NCBI GenBank assembly: GCA_020060765.1
Contig: JAGUZQ010000020.1
Coordinates: 1-33,161, forward strand
Length of the DNA: 33,161 bases
Direction: 5' to 3'
Source of the DNA: Planctomycetota bacterium
GTDB taxonomy: Bacteria > Planctomycetota > SZUA-567
Part shown: piece by piece, positions 1 through 8,842 of the stretch
Layout of the letters: every line of letters begins with the position of its first letter
Position numbering within the stretch: position 1 is the first letter of the stretch
The notes under the pieces: generated by a model
Database searches by the model: none
Told to the model about the DNA's origin: nothing
What the model saw: only the letters and a program-made list of their open reading frames with translations
Translations under genes and position numbers: made by a program

Positions 1-2
1 CG

Positions 3-194
3 CTGCTCGCGCTCGAGATCGAGAAACGGCGCCATGTGAGCGAGAAAAAGAAGCAGGAGCAATTGGAGCGCATCAAGCAGGGAAGCCAGAAAAAAATTAC
101 CAAGCAGGGACCCAACTGGGCGCTGATCGGAATGGGGCTGGTTATTCTCATCGCCATCGCGGTTATAGTAGCCTATGTCCTGAGCACCCGCTAG
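3..194 (+). CDS. C-terminal end of a tail-anchored membrane protein (partial)
   Basis: The frame is open from the window edge and ends at TAG 192-194, giving 63 visible residues. The visible part is a very charged, lysine/glutamate-rich helix (about residues 5-37, including EKKKQEQLERIKQG) followed by a single hydrophobic segment (about 40-60, GLVILIAIAVIVAYVL) and a short STR tail. This is the topology of a C-terminally anchored protein whose bulk would lie in the cytoplasm. It ends 19 bases before the Roadblock gene, so the two are probably co-transcribed. The N-terminal part is outside the window and I cannot name the family. Confidence 0.6.
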   Translation: MLALEIEKRRHVSEKKKQEQLERIKQGSQKKITKQGPNWALIGMGLVILIAIAVIVAYVLSTR

Positions 195-213
195 TACCCA
201 AGGAGAAACCTGG

Positions 214-735
214 ATGAACCAGATTCCGGACGACGAACAACTGCGCAGGAACAGGCTGATTTTCTACGAGGACGACATTGATTCGATCAATGCCTGCCTG
301 GCCGGGTTCCTGGAGCGGAGCAAGGCCAGTTGCGTGCTGCTGGTGGACGTGGACGGGCACCTCGTCACCAAGCAGGGCTTCACCCAGTCGCTGGACACCA
401 CCTCCCTGGCGGCTTTGGTAGCGGGCAGTTTCGCCTCTACCCGGGCGCTCGCCAAGAGCCTGGGGGAAAAGGAATTCTCCGTGGTATTCCACCAGGGGGA
501 AAGTGAGAGCATCCACATCGCGCTGGTGGCCGACCGCTGCCTGATCGTGATCATCTTCGACGACCGCACTACTATCGGCATGGTAAGAATGTACGCCAAG
601 GACGTTTCCGGCGAACTGGAAAAGATCATGGCGGAAATCGGCAAAAAAGCCGGCACCCGCCCCAACCCGGTGGCGGGGGACTCTTTCCAGAAAGCGGCCG
701 AGTCGCAGCTCGACGCCTTTTTCGGCAAGGAATAA
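214..735 (+). CDS. Roadblock/LC7 domain protein
   Basis: A 173-residue soluble protein. The central part (about residues 35-140) has the Roadblock/LC7 pattern: CVLLVDVDGHLVTKQG, then a helix, then strands around SVVFHQGE and RCLIVIIFDD. In bacteria these proteins (MglB-like) are partners or GTPase-activating proteins of small Ras-like GTPases, or act as scaffolds. No GTPase gene is visible nearby. The start is supported by AAGGAGA about 9 bases upstream of ATG 214. The gene lies between a tail-anchored protein and a DUF4388 protein; Roadblock and DUF4388 proteins often occur together in delta-proteobacteria-like and PVC genomes, which suggests a polarity or surface-signalling module. Family assignment is fairly sure, role is inferred. 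Confidence 0.8.
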   Translation: MNQIPDDEQLRRNRLIFYEDDIDSINACLAGFLERSKASCVLLVDVDGHLVTKQGFTQSLDTTSLAALVAGSFASTRALAKSLGEKEFSVVFHQGESESIHIALVADRCLIVIIFDDRTTIGMVRMYAKDVSGELEKIMAEIGKKAGTRPNPVAGDSFQKAAESQLDAFFGKE

Positions 736-738
736 TAA

Positions 739-1025
739 AGTCTCCAGTCTCCAGCGCCGGTTTCCGGAGGCGCATGCCGGGGAGAAGTTACTGGCTTGGG
801 AATCAATACAGTTTATTTAAGGAAAAAACTTGTACCGTCATTCCCGCGAAGGCGGGAATCCAGGAGGTGCGGCGTACGATTTCCCCACTGGATTCCCGCC
901 TTCGCGGGAATGACGACCATGAGTTTTTTCTGAAAACAGAACGATTTTCCATATTAAACCGTATTGGCTTCAGAATCTTCCTCGCGCAAAAAAAACTGGA
1001 GACTGGAAGCCGGAGACTGGAGACT
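739..1025 (+). repeat. Nested composite repeat: heptamer inverted arms around a dRS3-like palindrome
   Basis: The 350-base gap between the Roadblock and DUF4388 genes is filled by repeats. AGTCTCCAGTCTCC at 739-752 is a perfect 14-base inverted repeat of GGAGACTGGAGACT at 1012-1025; each arm is two copies of a 7-base unit (GGAGACT). A further related copy lies at 996-1010. The arms enclose the 80-base palindrome at 836-915. The same nested design recurs at 16904-17117. I see no gene in this stretch; open frames across it only read through the repeats. Confidence 0.8.
836..915 (+). repeat. 80-bp palindromic repeat, copy 1 (dRS3-like arms)
   Basis: Two 28-base arms, 836-863 and 888-915, are exact reverse complements, separated by a 24-base spacer (864-887). 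Each arm begins or ends with CGTCATTCCC and contains its own smaller hairpin (ATTCCCGC...GCGGGAAT), like the Neisseria dRS3 repeat ATTCCC-N8-GGGAAT. A second copy with the same arm and spacer lengths lies at 16949-17028. Confidence 0.9.
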
Positions 1026-1085
1026 AAAAAAGCCTGCGCGATTTGAAAACTTTGCTATTATCCTTTTCCCTGACGGAAGCATTTC

Positions 1086-4000
1086 ATGGGTCTTAACGGC
1101 GACCTCGACACTTTCGGTCTTGCCACCATCTTCCAGACGCTCGCGGCCAATCACCAGAGCGGCACCCTGCATGTCTACGACAACCACACCGACCGCTTCC
1201 TGGTGTTTTCCCAGGGATCTATCCGCTCCGTTTCCTCCGGCAAGCGGTATAACATCTCGCTGGGCGAAATCCTGATCGCCCGGGGCAAACTTGACGAAAA
1301 CACACTTGCCCAGGCGCTGACCCTGCAGGCCGGCAGCCACGAACCGCTGGGTCGCCTGCTGGTGCAGAACGAACTCTGTCCCCAGCAGGATATCGACGAC
1401 GCCCTGCGCTTCCAGATGGAGGAAGAGATTTACGACCTCTTCATCTGGCGCGGGGCTAAATTCGATTTCGACGAAAGCCGCACCGGCAACACCCTGGTCG
1501 GGCCGGAATTCCGCGTCTCCCAGGTCAGGATCAACACCTCCGGCCTGATCCTGGAAGCCATGCGGCGCATCGACGAATGGGGGCGGCTGTCGGCGGTGCT
1601 GTCCTCCTTCGAGATCATTCCCCTCATCCCTTCCCGGAGCCAGACCGAGGAATTCCTGTCCTCTCTCTCGCACGACGAGAAACGCATCGTCGCCTTCGTG
1701 GACGGGGTCAATACCCTGGAAAGCATCACCCGCAAAAGCTGCCTGGGGCGCTATGCCGTAAGCAAGCTCATGGCGCGGCTGTTCCAGTCCGGCGACGCCC
1801 GCGAATGCACTCCGGAGGAAATGCGCGAGACCGCCGAGAAGCTGTCGCTACAGGGCGAAACCGCCGCCGCCACCCCGCTCTACCGGCGGCTGGCCGAGCT
1901 GTTCCCCGACGATCCCGACATCCGCCGCACCCTCGCCTCCTCGCTGGAAGCTTTGCAGGAGAAGGACGAGGCCGCGCAGGTCTACGGCAACCTGGCGGAA
2001 ATCCTCTGCGCCAGGCAGGCTTTTACCGAAGCCGCCGACTGCGGCCAGCGCGCGCTGGAACTGCTGCCTGAGGACCTCGCCCTCGCCGAACGGCAGGGCA
2101 GGCTGCTGATTCTCGCCGAGCGCCTGAAAGAAGCCGAAACTCTGTGGCTCAACCTCCTGCGCCGTTTTGCCGACAGTGGTCGCTCCCGCCGCGCGCAGGA
2201 GCTGCTGGCCGAAATCCTGCAGGATCTGCCCGCCACCGAGGACTTGCGCCGTCTGCAGGCGCGGCTGCTGCTGGAACAGGGCGACCACAAGGCGGCGGTG
2301 GCGTGTTATGAAAAACTGGCGCAGGAACAGCTCGCCGCCGGGCGCAAGGCCGACGCCATCCGCACCCTGCGCGACATCGTGCGCATCGACTCCACCCGCA
2401 AGGATCTGGAGGAGAGGCTGAAAAAACTGCAGATGACCGAGGCAGAGGTCAGGAAACATGGCAAGACTGTTAAATTTGCCATTGCTCTCGCCGCCTGCGT
2501 GGCGCTGGCGCTGATTCTGGCTACCGCAAGCGCGGTTATCGGCAGGCAGAAAATCAAAAATGCTCTGGGCGAAGCCGGTGTGCTGGAGCGTGCCGCCGAC
2601 ACCTCTTCCGATGCAGGCGGAAAGTTGCGCAATCTGGAAGCCGCCGCCGCGCTGCTGCAGGAGGCGGAGCCGGTGATGCCGCTGCTGCTGGGAGAACTGG
2701 AAGACTCGCGCTTCAAGGAGGAAAAGCGTCTGCTGCTGCTGCTGAAAGAAAGCCGGGAGCAATGGGAAAAGCTTTTGCGTAACCAGCAGGCAGTGCTCGC
2801 CAACTGGGAGTTGCTGAAAGAAAAAAATAGCGAGGAAACCGCCTTGGCCTTGCAGTCATTGCAACAACTCGCCGCGTCTGAAAGCAAAACCGAATTCACC
2901 GAAAAAGCCGGGGTTCTGCTGGCTGAATGGAATTCCGTGCGCAACGTCCGGCGCGGCGCGGTGTCTGAACTGCTGGCAAAAATCGGCAACCGCAGCCTGG
3001 AACCGGAACAGCGTTTCGCCGCCTACGAAACCCTGGCAGCCAAATTCCCCGATGCCCTTTCCCGCCGCGCGCCCGAAGGCTCCCTGGGTCTGACCCTGCC
3101 CGTCATGCTGGAAGTAGTCAGTTCCACCGGTAGCCAGTTGCCTGCCCGCGTCCGGAGCGAAGGCCGGGAACAGAACACTCCCGGCCTGGTGGAAATGCCG
3201 CTGGATCCGGAAATTCCGGTCGCGCTGCACTATCGCGGCTTCGGCGACAAAAACGCGCTGACTGTCTTGTCGCCGGAGGAACGACTGAAATCGAATCTGA
3301 AAATCGTCCTCGCACGCGCGGTGCGCTGGCGCTTCCAGACGCGCGGCGCTGTCGAATGCAGGCCGCTGATTGCTCCTGACCGGAAATCAGCCATTGTCGG
3401 CACCCGCGCAGGCGAAATTTTCAGTATCGAAATCGCCACCGGCATCGCCACGAAAATCGCGGATCAGCCAGCCGAAATTTTCACGTTGCCGCCTTTCACC
3501 TCTAAAGACAGAATTTACGTCCCCAGCCAGAAGGGCGGCTGTTTCGCCTTTTCCGCCGATAAATCTTCTCTTTGGCAGCAACCAGGCGGCATTGCCGGAA
3601 CCGGCGCCGACACCCTGTTCGCCTCTGCCACCGGTTTGCAGACGCCTGATGCCAACGGCGATATTCTGCTGTTCTGCTCCCGCTCCAGCCCGCCGATTTT
3701 TGCTTTGGGAACGCTTTCCGGTGCTCTCCTGTGGCCGAAAAGTGAGCTTTCGCGAGAGATTCTGGCAGAGAAAATCGGCGTCCCGGTCACTCCGGCGCTG
3801 CATGTGGTATCCTCCAACCAGATAATTACGTTATCCTCCGACGGGAAAATCCACCTGCTGCTGCCAGACGGCACCTATGTCGGGGGCAAGGCGCTGACGG
3901 AGGGGAATATCGAAGGTAAACCATTATTCTATTTCGACTTACAGGGAAAACTGAAACTCCTGATGGGCGAGGAAGGTAAAGGTATCAGCCAATTTGAAAT

Positions 4001-4451
4001 CGATCCCGCCAACCCACTGGAAGGCAAAAAACAGTGGCTGTGCGCCGATTACCGGGAAGAAGCCTTGCGTTCGCCTTTTCTGGTGACGAAAGACGGCATT
4101 TTCGCCGGTTTTTCCTCTGGCCGGGTCGCCCGGATCAGCTCTGAGGGCACTGTATCGATACAGTGGAGCGCCCAGGGGTTACCAGGCAGCGTTTCGTCGC
4201 TTGCGGCGATACCGGGACAAACGCCGCAAACGGGGAAACTGCTAGTCGGTTGTCTAGGCAGCGGCAAGGCAGGAAATGTACTGTTGGCGTTGAATTTTAC
4301 CGATAAAGGTATAGACAGCAATATTTCCTGGAGCCTGGAACTGGGGCAGAACACCTCGCCGCTGTCGGAAATCGCGTTGGCGGAGAATGGCGTTACTTCT
4401 ATTCTGATCGCCAGCGGTCGGACTGTTTATTGCCTGGAAGACGACAACTGA
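1086..4451 (+). CDS. DUF4388/TPR/beta-propeller membrane protein
   Basis: A 1121-residue protein. Residues 1-235 match the DUF4388 pattern (opening MGLNGDLDTFGLATIFQTLA, later FVDGVNTLESI). Residues about 250-450 are helical TPR-like repeats. One membrane segment lies near 461-485 (FAIALAACVALALILATAS). A helical stretch follows to about 660, and residues about 743-1120 resemble a PQQ-type beta-propeller with repeated 'G-I-F-S-I' type strands. The N-terminal half should be cytoplasmic and the propeller extracytoplasmic, so the protein could link an internal signal to an external sensor or ligand domain. DUF4388 proteins are associated with Roadblock/MglA-type systems and gliding or polarity genes. 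The start is ATG 1086, with GGAAG at 1075-1079. Its stop overlaps the start of the next gene by one base. Confidence 0.75.
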   Translation: MGLNGDLDTFGLATIFQTLAANHQSGTLHVYDNHTDRFLVFSQGSIRSVSSGKRYNISLGEILIARGKLDENTLAQALTLQAGSHEPLGRLLVQNELCPQQDIDDALRFQMEEEIYDLFIWRGAKFDFDESRTGNTLVGPEFRVSQVRINTSGLILEAMRRIDEWGRLSAVLSSFEIIPLIPSRSQTEEFLSSLSHDEKRIVAFVDGVNTLESITRKSCLGRYAVSKLMARLFQSGDARECTPEEMRETAEKLSLQGETAAATPLYRRLAELFPDDPDIRRTLASSLEALQEKDEAAQVYGNLAEILCARQAFTEAADCGQRALELLPEDLALAERQGRLLILAERLKEAETLWLNLLRRFADSGRSRRAQELLAEILQDLPATEDLRRLQARLLLEQGDHKAAVACYEKLAQEQLAAGRKADAIRTLRDIVRIDSTRKDLEERLKKLQMTEAEVRKHGKTVKFAIALAACVALALILATASAVIGRQKIKNALGEAGVLERAADTSSDAGGKLRNLEAAAALLQEAEPVMPLLLGELEDSRFKEEKRLLLLLKESREQWEKLLRNQQAVLANWELLKEKNSEETALALQSLQQLAASESKTEFTEKAGVLLAEWNSVRNVRRGAVSELLAKIGNRSLEPEQRFAAYETLAAKFPDALSRRAPEGSLGLTLPVMLEVVSSTGSQLPARVRSEGREQNTPGLVEMPLDPEIPVALHYRGFGDKNALTVLSPEERLKSNLKIVLARAVRWRFQTRGAVECRPLIAPDRKSAIVGTRAGEIFSIEIATGIATKIADQPAEIFTLPPFTSKDRIYVPSQKGGCFAFSADKSSLWQQPGGIAGTGADTLFASATGLQTPDANGDILLFCSRSSPPIFALGTLSGALLWPKSELSREILAEKIGVPVTPALHVVSSNQIITLSSDGKIHLLLPDGTYVGGKALTEGNIEGKPLFYFDLQGKLKLLMGEEGKGISQFEIDPANPLEGKKQWLCADYREEALRSPFLVTKDGIFAGFSSGRVARISSEGTVSIQWSAQGLPGSVSSLAAIPGQTPQTGKLLVGCLGSGKAGNVLLALNFTDKGIDSNISWSLELGQNTSPLSEIALAENGVTSILIASGRTVYCLEDDN

Positions 4452-4702
4452 TGGACGTGAATTTTATTCTAGTCAGCATCATCGCCCTGGCCGGAACCAC
4501 GGTGATGGCGATTCTCTGGATGGCGTACCTGATCAAGATCGTGATGAACGACGAGGAACTGCGGGAGAGGATCCGCCGCATCCATCGCCACCGCGAGGAA
4601 CAGTTGCGCGCGCAGGAAGACCGCATCCGCAAACGCAACGCCCAGATGGGCGAAGTCGACGACATGCTGCGCGAACCGGACTCCGCCTCGATGGAAGCGT
4701 AG
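4451..4702 (+). CDS. Small single-pass membrane protein
   Basis: An 83-residue protein starting at ATG 4451, which shares its A with the upstream TGA (4449-4451), so translation is probably coupled. It has one N-terminal membrane segment (about residues 5-27) and then a highly charged helix rich in E and R (EELRERIRRIHRHREEQLR), predicted cytoplasmic and possibly coiled coil. The topology recalls PspB-like proteins, but I see no clear PspB signature, so I leave it unnamed. An upstream in-frame ATG at 4430 lies inside the previous gene and is less likely. The tight coupling suggests that it works with the DUF4388 protein. Confidence 0.7.
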   Translation: MDVNFILVSIIALAGTTVMAILWMAYLIKIVMNDEELRERIRRIHRHREEQLRAQEDRIRKRNAQMGEVDDMLREPDSASMEA

Positions 4703-4764
4703 ACTATCCTCTGCGCTCACCTGTACCTCCACACCCTCTAACAAGTTGCAATAACAGGCTTACC

Positions 4765-6645
4765 ATGTTCGGCACCAAAACAGTTCTCCTAAATCGCTGG
4801 AAAATCATAAGCATCCTTGCTCTTGCCGGAACTGGGATTGCAGTTCGTTTTTTCTATATCTGGAAAATTTCTCCCTTACTTGCGCCTGGAGGGTATGCGG
4901 TACATCCAGGAACAGACATGGGACGTTATTTGGCTGAGGTAACCGCTGTTATCAGGCATGGCTGGCCGGGAAGCAATGCCTCGATGAATCCGTTATATCC
5001 GGTAGCGGTTCTGAGTTCCCTGCTATATATAACCGGGGAATCCCTGGCGGCAGCCCTCGCCATTCAAAGCCTGCTGGGCATTCTTTCGGCATTTTTGCTT
5101 TATGGCATAGCAGTAAGATACGTTAAGGCCGCAATCGCCTTTGCCGCAGCATTCCTGATGGTGGTTTACGTGGATTTTGTTTTATATGACAGCCTTCCGC
5201 TGTCGGAGGCGGCTGTAACTTTCCTGCTGCTTGGCAGCATCCTTTCATATCTACGGTTTCGTGAGCAGCCTGCAGCATCAAAAGCTTTTTTCTTTGGCTT
5301 GCTCTGGGGGCTTGCTATTGCAACCCGCCCCAATGCCTTGATCCTGGGGCCATTGCTGTTCTTGGGCGATCTGGTCGAGAAAGGACGAGCGGAAATCGGC
5401 GAAAGGTTTGCCTTGTTGAAATGGGCGGTTCTGCCTGCCCTGGCGTTGACAGTTCTGTTTTCTTTCCGAGCACACGAAATCACCGGCGAGTGGCTGTTTT
5501 TTCGGAGCGGCGGGGGCGAAGCCGTGCTGATGGGAAACTATCAGGGTGCCAGTGGCCGCGATCCGAATATTAACCATGCCGCCGCGGAAGAACTTTCCCG
5601 CCGACTGGGAGGAAGCTCTTCGGCCACGGAAAGGGATCGGGAAGCAATTAAAATGGCGGCGGAGTTCTGGTGGCACAATCCTGGCGAGGCATTATGCCTG
5701 ACCGCGAAAAAGGCGGAGTTGTTTCTGCGTCCGGAGTTCATAACCAACAATGTTTCGTGGAAATTCCTGCAACAGTATAGCGGCTTGGATTATTGGCCGC
5801 TACCTACCGCCGCATGGGTTTGGCCTTTCGCCTGGCTGGGGCTAGTTTTATCGTGGCGTGACAGGAAAAAATGGGGCATTCCCCTCATGTTTTGCTGTGT
5901 CTACTCAATAGCGGTGATACTAATGAATGTCTATGGCCGCTTTCGCCTGCCGGTGATTCCGTTCATGTTGTTATGGAGCGCGCTGGGAGCGGAATGGCTA
6001 TTGCGAAGATTGCGCAAGCCTGACCTGAAGTCGGCGTCAGGAGCGGCGTTTGTAATACTGGGCTTAATGACAACGCACTTCTCCATTATCGCGAACACAG
6101 GCAGTCGAATTCTGGAGCCGATGGGAACGGTAACATACGCGGAAAATTCCAGGCAGGTCGCCGACGGACAATTGCACTGGGACGCATATAAACCCTATCA
6201 TGTGGCTTTGCGTAATCCGGAAGCCTGGGCGGAGAAAACGATTATGCTTCCACCGGAGCTTCTGGGAAAAACCTCGCTGAATGCCCGCCTTGTGATGAGA
6301 ATAGCCGGGTCGGGAGAACTGGTTATCGCCATAAATGGCACGAAAAAAACAGTCTGCTTCCCGGCAGGAACTCGCCCCGAACTGGTGGAAATCAGTTTGC
6401 CGCCGGGAAGTCTGCGCGAAGAAAACAAGTTTCGTTTCTCGGTGCGGAAAAAAAACTGGTGCGCCTTCGCGGTAGACGAAGACGGAGGACGGGGAAGATC
6501 AGCCTTCTCTCCGGACGGACAAAAAGTTATAAGGGAACATCTGGACGATGCCACTTGCCTGCGCTACAGGCGCGCTCATCTGCCGGAAGGAGAGCTGCAA
6601 GTAGCGTTGCTATTTCCGGGAACAGGTGAAAATGTCAAACCCTGA
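4765..6645 (+). CDS. GT-C (GT39/PMT-like) membrane glycosyltransferase
   Basis: A 626-residue polytopic protein with about nine or ten membrane segments between residues 15 and 445. An early extracytoplasmic loop carries an acidic residue (HPGTDMGRYLAEV, near residue 50), as in the GT-C fold (ArnT, PMT and related enzymes), which use polyprenyl-phosphate sugars as donors outside the cytoplasmic membrane. The last 150 residues are soluble and beta-rich and may be a carbohydrate-binding or lid domain. The acceptor (protein or lipid) cannot be told from the sequence. The start ATG 4765 has only a weak AGG upstream. The 3' end overlaps dinB by 14 bases. Confidence 0.75.
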   Translation: MFGTKTVLLNRWKIISILALAGTGIAVRFFYIWKISPLLAPGGYAVHPGTDMGRYLAEVTAVIRHGWPGSNASMNPLYPVAVLSSLLYITGESLAAALAIQSLLGILSAFLLYGIAVRYVKAAIAFAAAFLMVVYVDFVLYDSLPLSEAAVTFLLLGSILSYLRFREQPAASKAFFFGLLWGLAIATRPNALILGPLLFLGDLVEKGRAEIGERFALLKWAVLPALALTVLFSFRAHEITGEWLFFRSGGGEAVLMGNYQGASGRDPNINHAAAEELSRRLGGSSSATERDREAIKMAAEFWWHNPGEALCLTAKKAELFLRPEFITNNVSWKFLQQYSGLDYWPLPTAAWVWPFAWLGLVLSWRDRKKWGIPLMFCCVYSIAVILMNVYGRFRLPVIPFMLLWSALGAEWLLRRLRKPDLKSASGAAFVILGLMTTHFSIIANTGSRILEPMGTVTYAENSRQVADGQLHWDAYKPYHVALRNPEAWAEKTIMLPPELLGKTSLNARLVMRIAGSGELVIAINGTKKTVCFPAGTRPELVEISLPPGSLREENKFRFSVRKKNWCAFAVDEDGGRGRSAFSPDGQKVIREHLDDATCLRYRRAHLPEGELQVALLFPGTGENVKP

Positions 6646-7825
6646 TCTAAACTTCTGGCCGCGCGCAATCCTGCATGTCGACATGGACGCGTTCTACGCT
6701 TCGGTCGAACAGCTCGACTGTCCCGAACTGCGCGGCAAGCCGGTTATTGTCGGCGGCCCAAAAGAGCGGGGCGTCGTCAGCGCCGCCTCTTACGAAGCGC
6801 GCGCCTTCGGCGTCCATAGCGCCATGCCGATCGGCAAGGCCAGACGCCTGTGCCCCAACGGCATCTTTCTCCCTGTCAGAATGAAGCGCTACATGGAAAT
6901 AAGTTCCGTCATCCACGAGCTTTTTTACAGTTTCACTCCGGTAGTCCAGCCGATCAGTTGCGACGAGGCGTTTCTGGACGTGACCGGCAGCCAGCGCCTG
7001 TTCGGATCGCCGCCGGGAATCGCGGCCAAAATCAAGACCAGCATCAGGGAACAGACCGGGCTGACCGCCTCGGTAGGAGTCGCCGCCAGCCGCTTCGTGG
7101 CGAAGATCGCTTCCGAACTGGAAAAACCGGACGGGCTGACAGTGATTGCGGCAGAGGATACTCTCGAGCGCCTCGCGCCGCTGGCGGTGGGGAGAATCTG
7201 GGGAGTGGGCGCGGTGCTGGAAAAAAATCTGCACAAGCTCGGGATCGAGACCATCGGGCAGTTGCGGGGCTGGCCACGGGAGACGCTGCTGGCCAAATTC
7301 GGTTCCGCCGGGGAATCGCTGTACGACCTTTCGCGCGGGATCGACCTCTCGGAAGTGCACGACCGCGACCCGGAAAAAAGCGTCAGCAACGAAACTACTT
7401 TTGCCGTGGACGTGATGTCGCTGGGGGAACTGGAAAACACGCTGCTGGCGTTGTCGGACAAGGTGGCTGCGCGGCTGCGGAAAAACGATCTGCGCGGAAA
7501 AACGGTGCAGATGAAACTGCGCTACAGCGATTTTTCCACCGTGACCCGCCGCCTCACCCTGCCCCACGCCACCTGCACGGGCACGGAAATATTCACCTCC
7601 GCGCGGGAGCTGCTGCGCACTCGCACTGAAGCAGGCGTGCGGCCAGTTCGACTGATCGGGGTGGGGGTGTCGGGATTTTGCGAGGAGGCGGAACGGCAGT
7701 CGTCGCTGTTCGGGTCGCTGGAAACCGGCGACAGCGAAAAAGCGGAGACTTTCGAGCGCGCGGTCGACCAGATCAGGAAAAAACTCGGCTCCGACGCCAT
7801 CGGCCGCGCCTCGCAGATGGAATGA
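6632..7825 (+). CDS. dinB: DNA polymerase IV (Y-family)
   Basis: A 397-residue Y-family translesion polymerase of normal fold order. The first catalytic acid is D17 in ILHVDMDAFYASVEQ; the second pair is D111-E112 in PISCDEAFLDV; GVAASRFVAKIASELEKPDG is the fingers/palm signature; a helix-hairpin-helix (RIWGVGAVLEKNL) and the little-finger domain follow. QSSLF (residues 356-360) fits the beta-clamp binding consensus, but about 38 residues follow it, whereas in E. coli the motif is at the extreme C terminus. ATG 6632 is preferred over GTG 6626 because AACAGG gives a better-spaced ribosome site. The gene overlaps the glycosyltransferase by 14 bases, so translation is likely coupled. No LexA box was recognised. 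Confidence 0.95.
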   Translation: MSNPDLNFWPRAILHVDMDAFYASVEQLDCPELRGKPVIVGGPKERGVVSAASYEARAFGVHSAMPIGKARRLCPNGIFLPVRMKRYMEISSVIHELFYSFTPVVQPISCDEAFLDVTGSQRLFGSPPGIAAKIKTSIREQTGLTASVGVAASRFVAKIASELEKPDGLTVIAAEDTLERLAPLAVGRIWGVGAVLEKNLHKLGIETIGQLRGWPRETLLAKFGSAGESLYDLSRGIDLSEVHDRDPEKSVSNETTFAVDVMSLGELENTLLALSDKVAARLRKNDLRGKTVQMKLRYSDFSTVTRRLTLPHATCTGTEIFTSARELLRTRTEAGVRPVRLIGVGVSGFCEEAERQSSLFGSLETGDSEKAETFERAVDQIRKKLGSDAIGRASQME

Positions 7826-7917
7826 ACATTGACTGTGGTGAAAAGCTGCGGATTATGTTAAACTTGGTATTGTTTTCGGCAAAATACGGGAGCGTATTTT
7901 TATATCAGGAAACACGC

Positions 7918-8841
7918 ATGTGGTTTATTCATCTATCGGAAGCGGGAACGGGCGGCGCGGCGGCTGACGTGTGGGTGCCGGGGCTGCTGCTGCTGGGGCT
8001 GGCGGTCGGTTTGCTGGCAGGGCTGTTCGGCGCGGGCGGCGGGTTTCTGTTGACGCCCTTCCTTAATATTTTTTTCGGCATCGGCTATCCCCTCGCCGTC
8101 GGCAGCAGCCTGGCGCAGATTTTCGTCACCGGCTCGCTCTCGGCCTGGAAACACTGCAAACGCAAATCCGCCGACCTGCGCCTGGGACTGATCCTGGGAC
8201 TGAGCGCCATCTGCGGCACCAGGCTGGGCAAGGCGATACTCGACCGGCTCGCGTCAAAGGAAACGATCACGCTTAACGGGCGGGAGCTGCCGCTGGTCGA
8301 CCTGGCGCTGGCGGGCTGTTTCCTGGTGCTGATGACCGCGGTGGCGACGGTGATTCTCCGCGAGAAAAGCGGCGCGCCTGACCCCGGCGAAAACCGGCTG
8401 GCGCGGAAACTGCAAGCCTTTCGCCTGCCGCCGATGCTGGCTTTTCCCCACAGCAACATCGCGCAGATGAGTTTCTGGCTCCCGCCGCTGATCGGGTTCG
8501 CGGTGGGGGTGCTGACCGGACTGCTCGGCATCGGCGGCGGCTTCGTCAACTTCCCGCTGCTGGTGTACGTGCTGGGCATACCGACCCATGTGGCAGTGGG
8601 CACCAGCGCGCTGCAGATCGTCTTCGCCGCCGGTTACGGGGGACTGGCCAACTATTTCGACGGCAATGTTTCCCTGACGCTGGTGGGGATTCTGCTGGCC
8701 GGTTCGGTGATCGGCACGCAAGTGGGAGTGCAGCTGGCGCACAAGCTGCACGGAGCGAAATTGCGCAAATACTTCGCCGCCGTCATCATCCTCGGCATCA
8801 TCGTCATCGTCGCCGACGCGGTGCGGAAGATATGGTTGTAA
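7918..8841 (+). CDS. TauE/SafE-family sulfite/anion exporter
   Basis: A 307-residue polytopic membrane protein with the internal two-fold repeat of the TauE/SafE family: LLAGLFGAGGGFLLTPF in the N-terminal half and VLTGLLGIGGGFVNFPLL in the C-terminal half, each followed by the G-T/S-S-L/A-Q-I pattern (VGSSLAQIF; VGTSALQIVF). About eight membrane segments are visible. Members export sulfite, sulfoacetate or related organosulfur anions; the substrate here is unknown. ATG 7918 is chosen because CAGGAAACACGC precedes it at suitable spacing and it opens directly into the first membrane helix; in-frame upstream starts (7855, 7822) would add an unusual extension. It ends one base before the stop of the convergent gene. 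Confidence 0.88.
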   Translation: MWFIHLSEAGTGGAAADVWVPGLLLLGLAVGLLAGLFGAGGGFLLTPFLNIFFGIGYPLAVGSSLAQIFVTGSLSAWKHCKRKSADLRLGLILGLSAICGTRLGKAILDRLASKETITLNGRELPLVDLALAGCFLVLMTAVATVILREKSGAPDPGENRLARKLQAFRLPPMLAFPHSNIAQMSFWLPPLIGFAVGVLTGLLGIGGGFVNFPLLVYVLGIPTHVAVGTSALQIVFAAGYGGLANYFDGNVSLTLVGILLAGSVIGTQVGVQLAHKLHGAKLRKYFAAVIILGIIVIVADAVRKIWL

Positions 8842-8842
8842 G

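Noticed and set aside
774..1046. 90-codon frame in the gap before the DUF4388 gene
   Set aside because: It translates only the palindrome and heptamer repeats.
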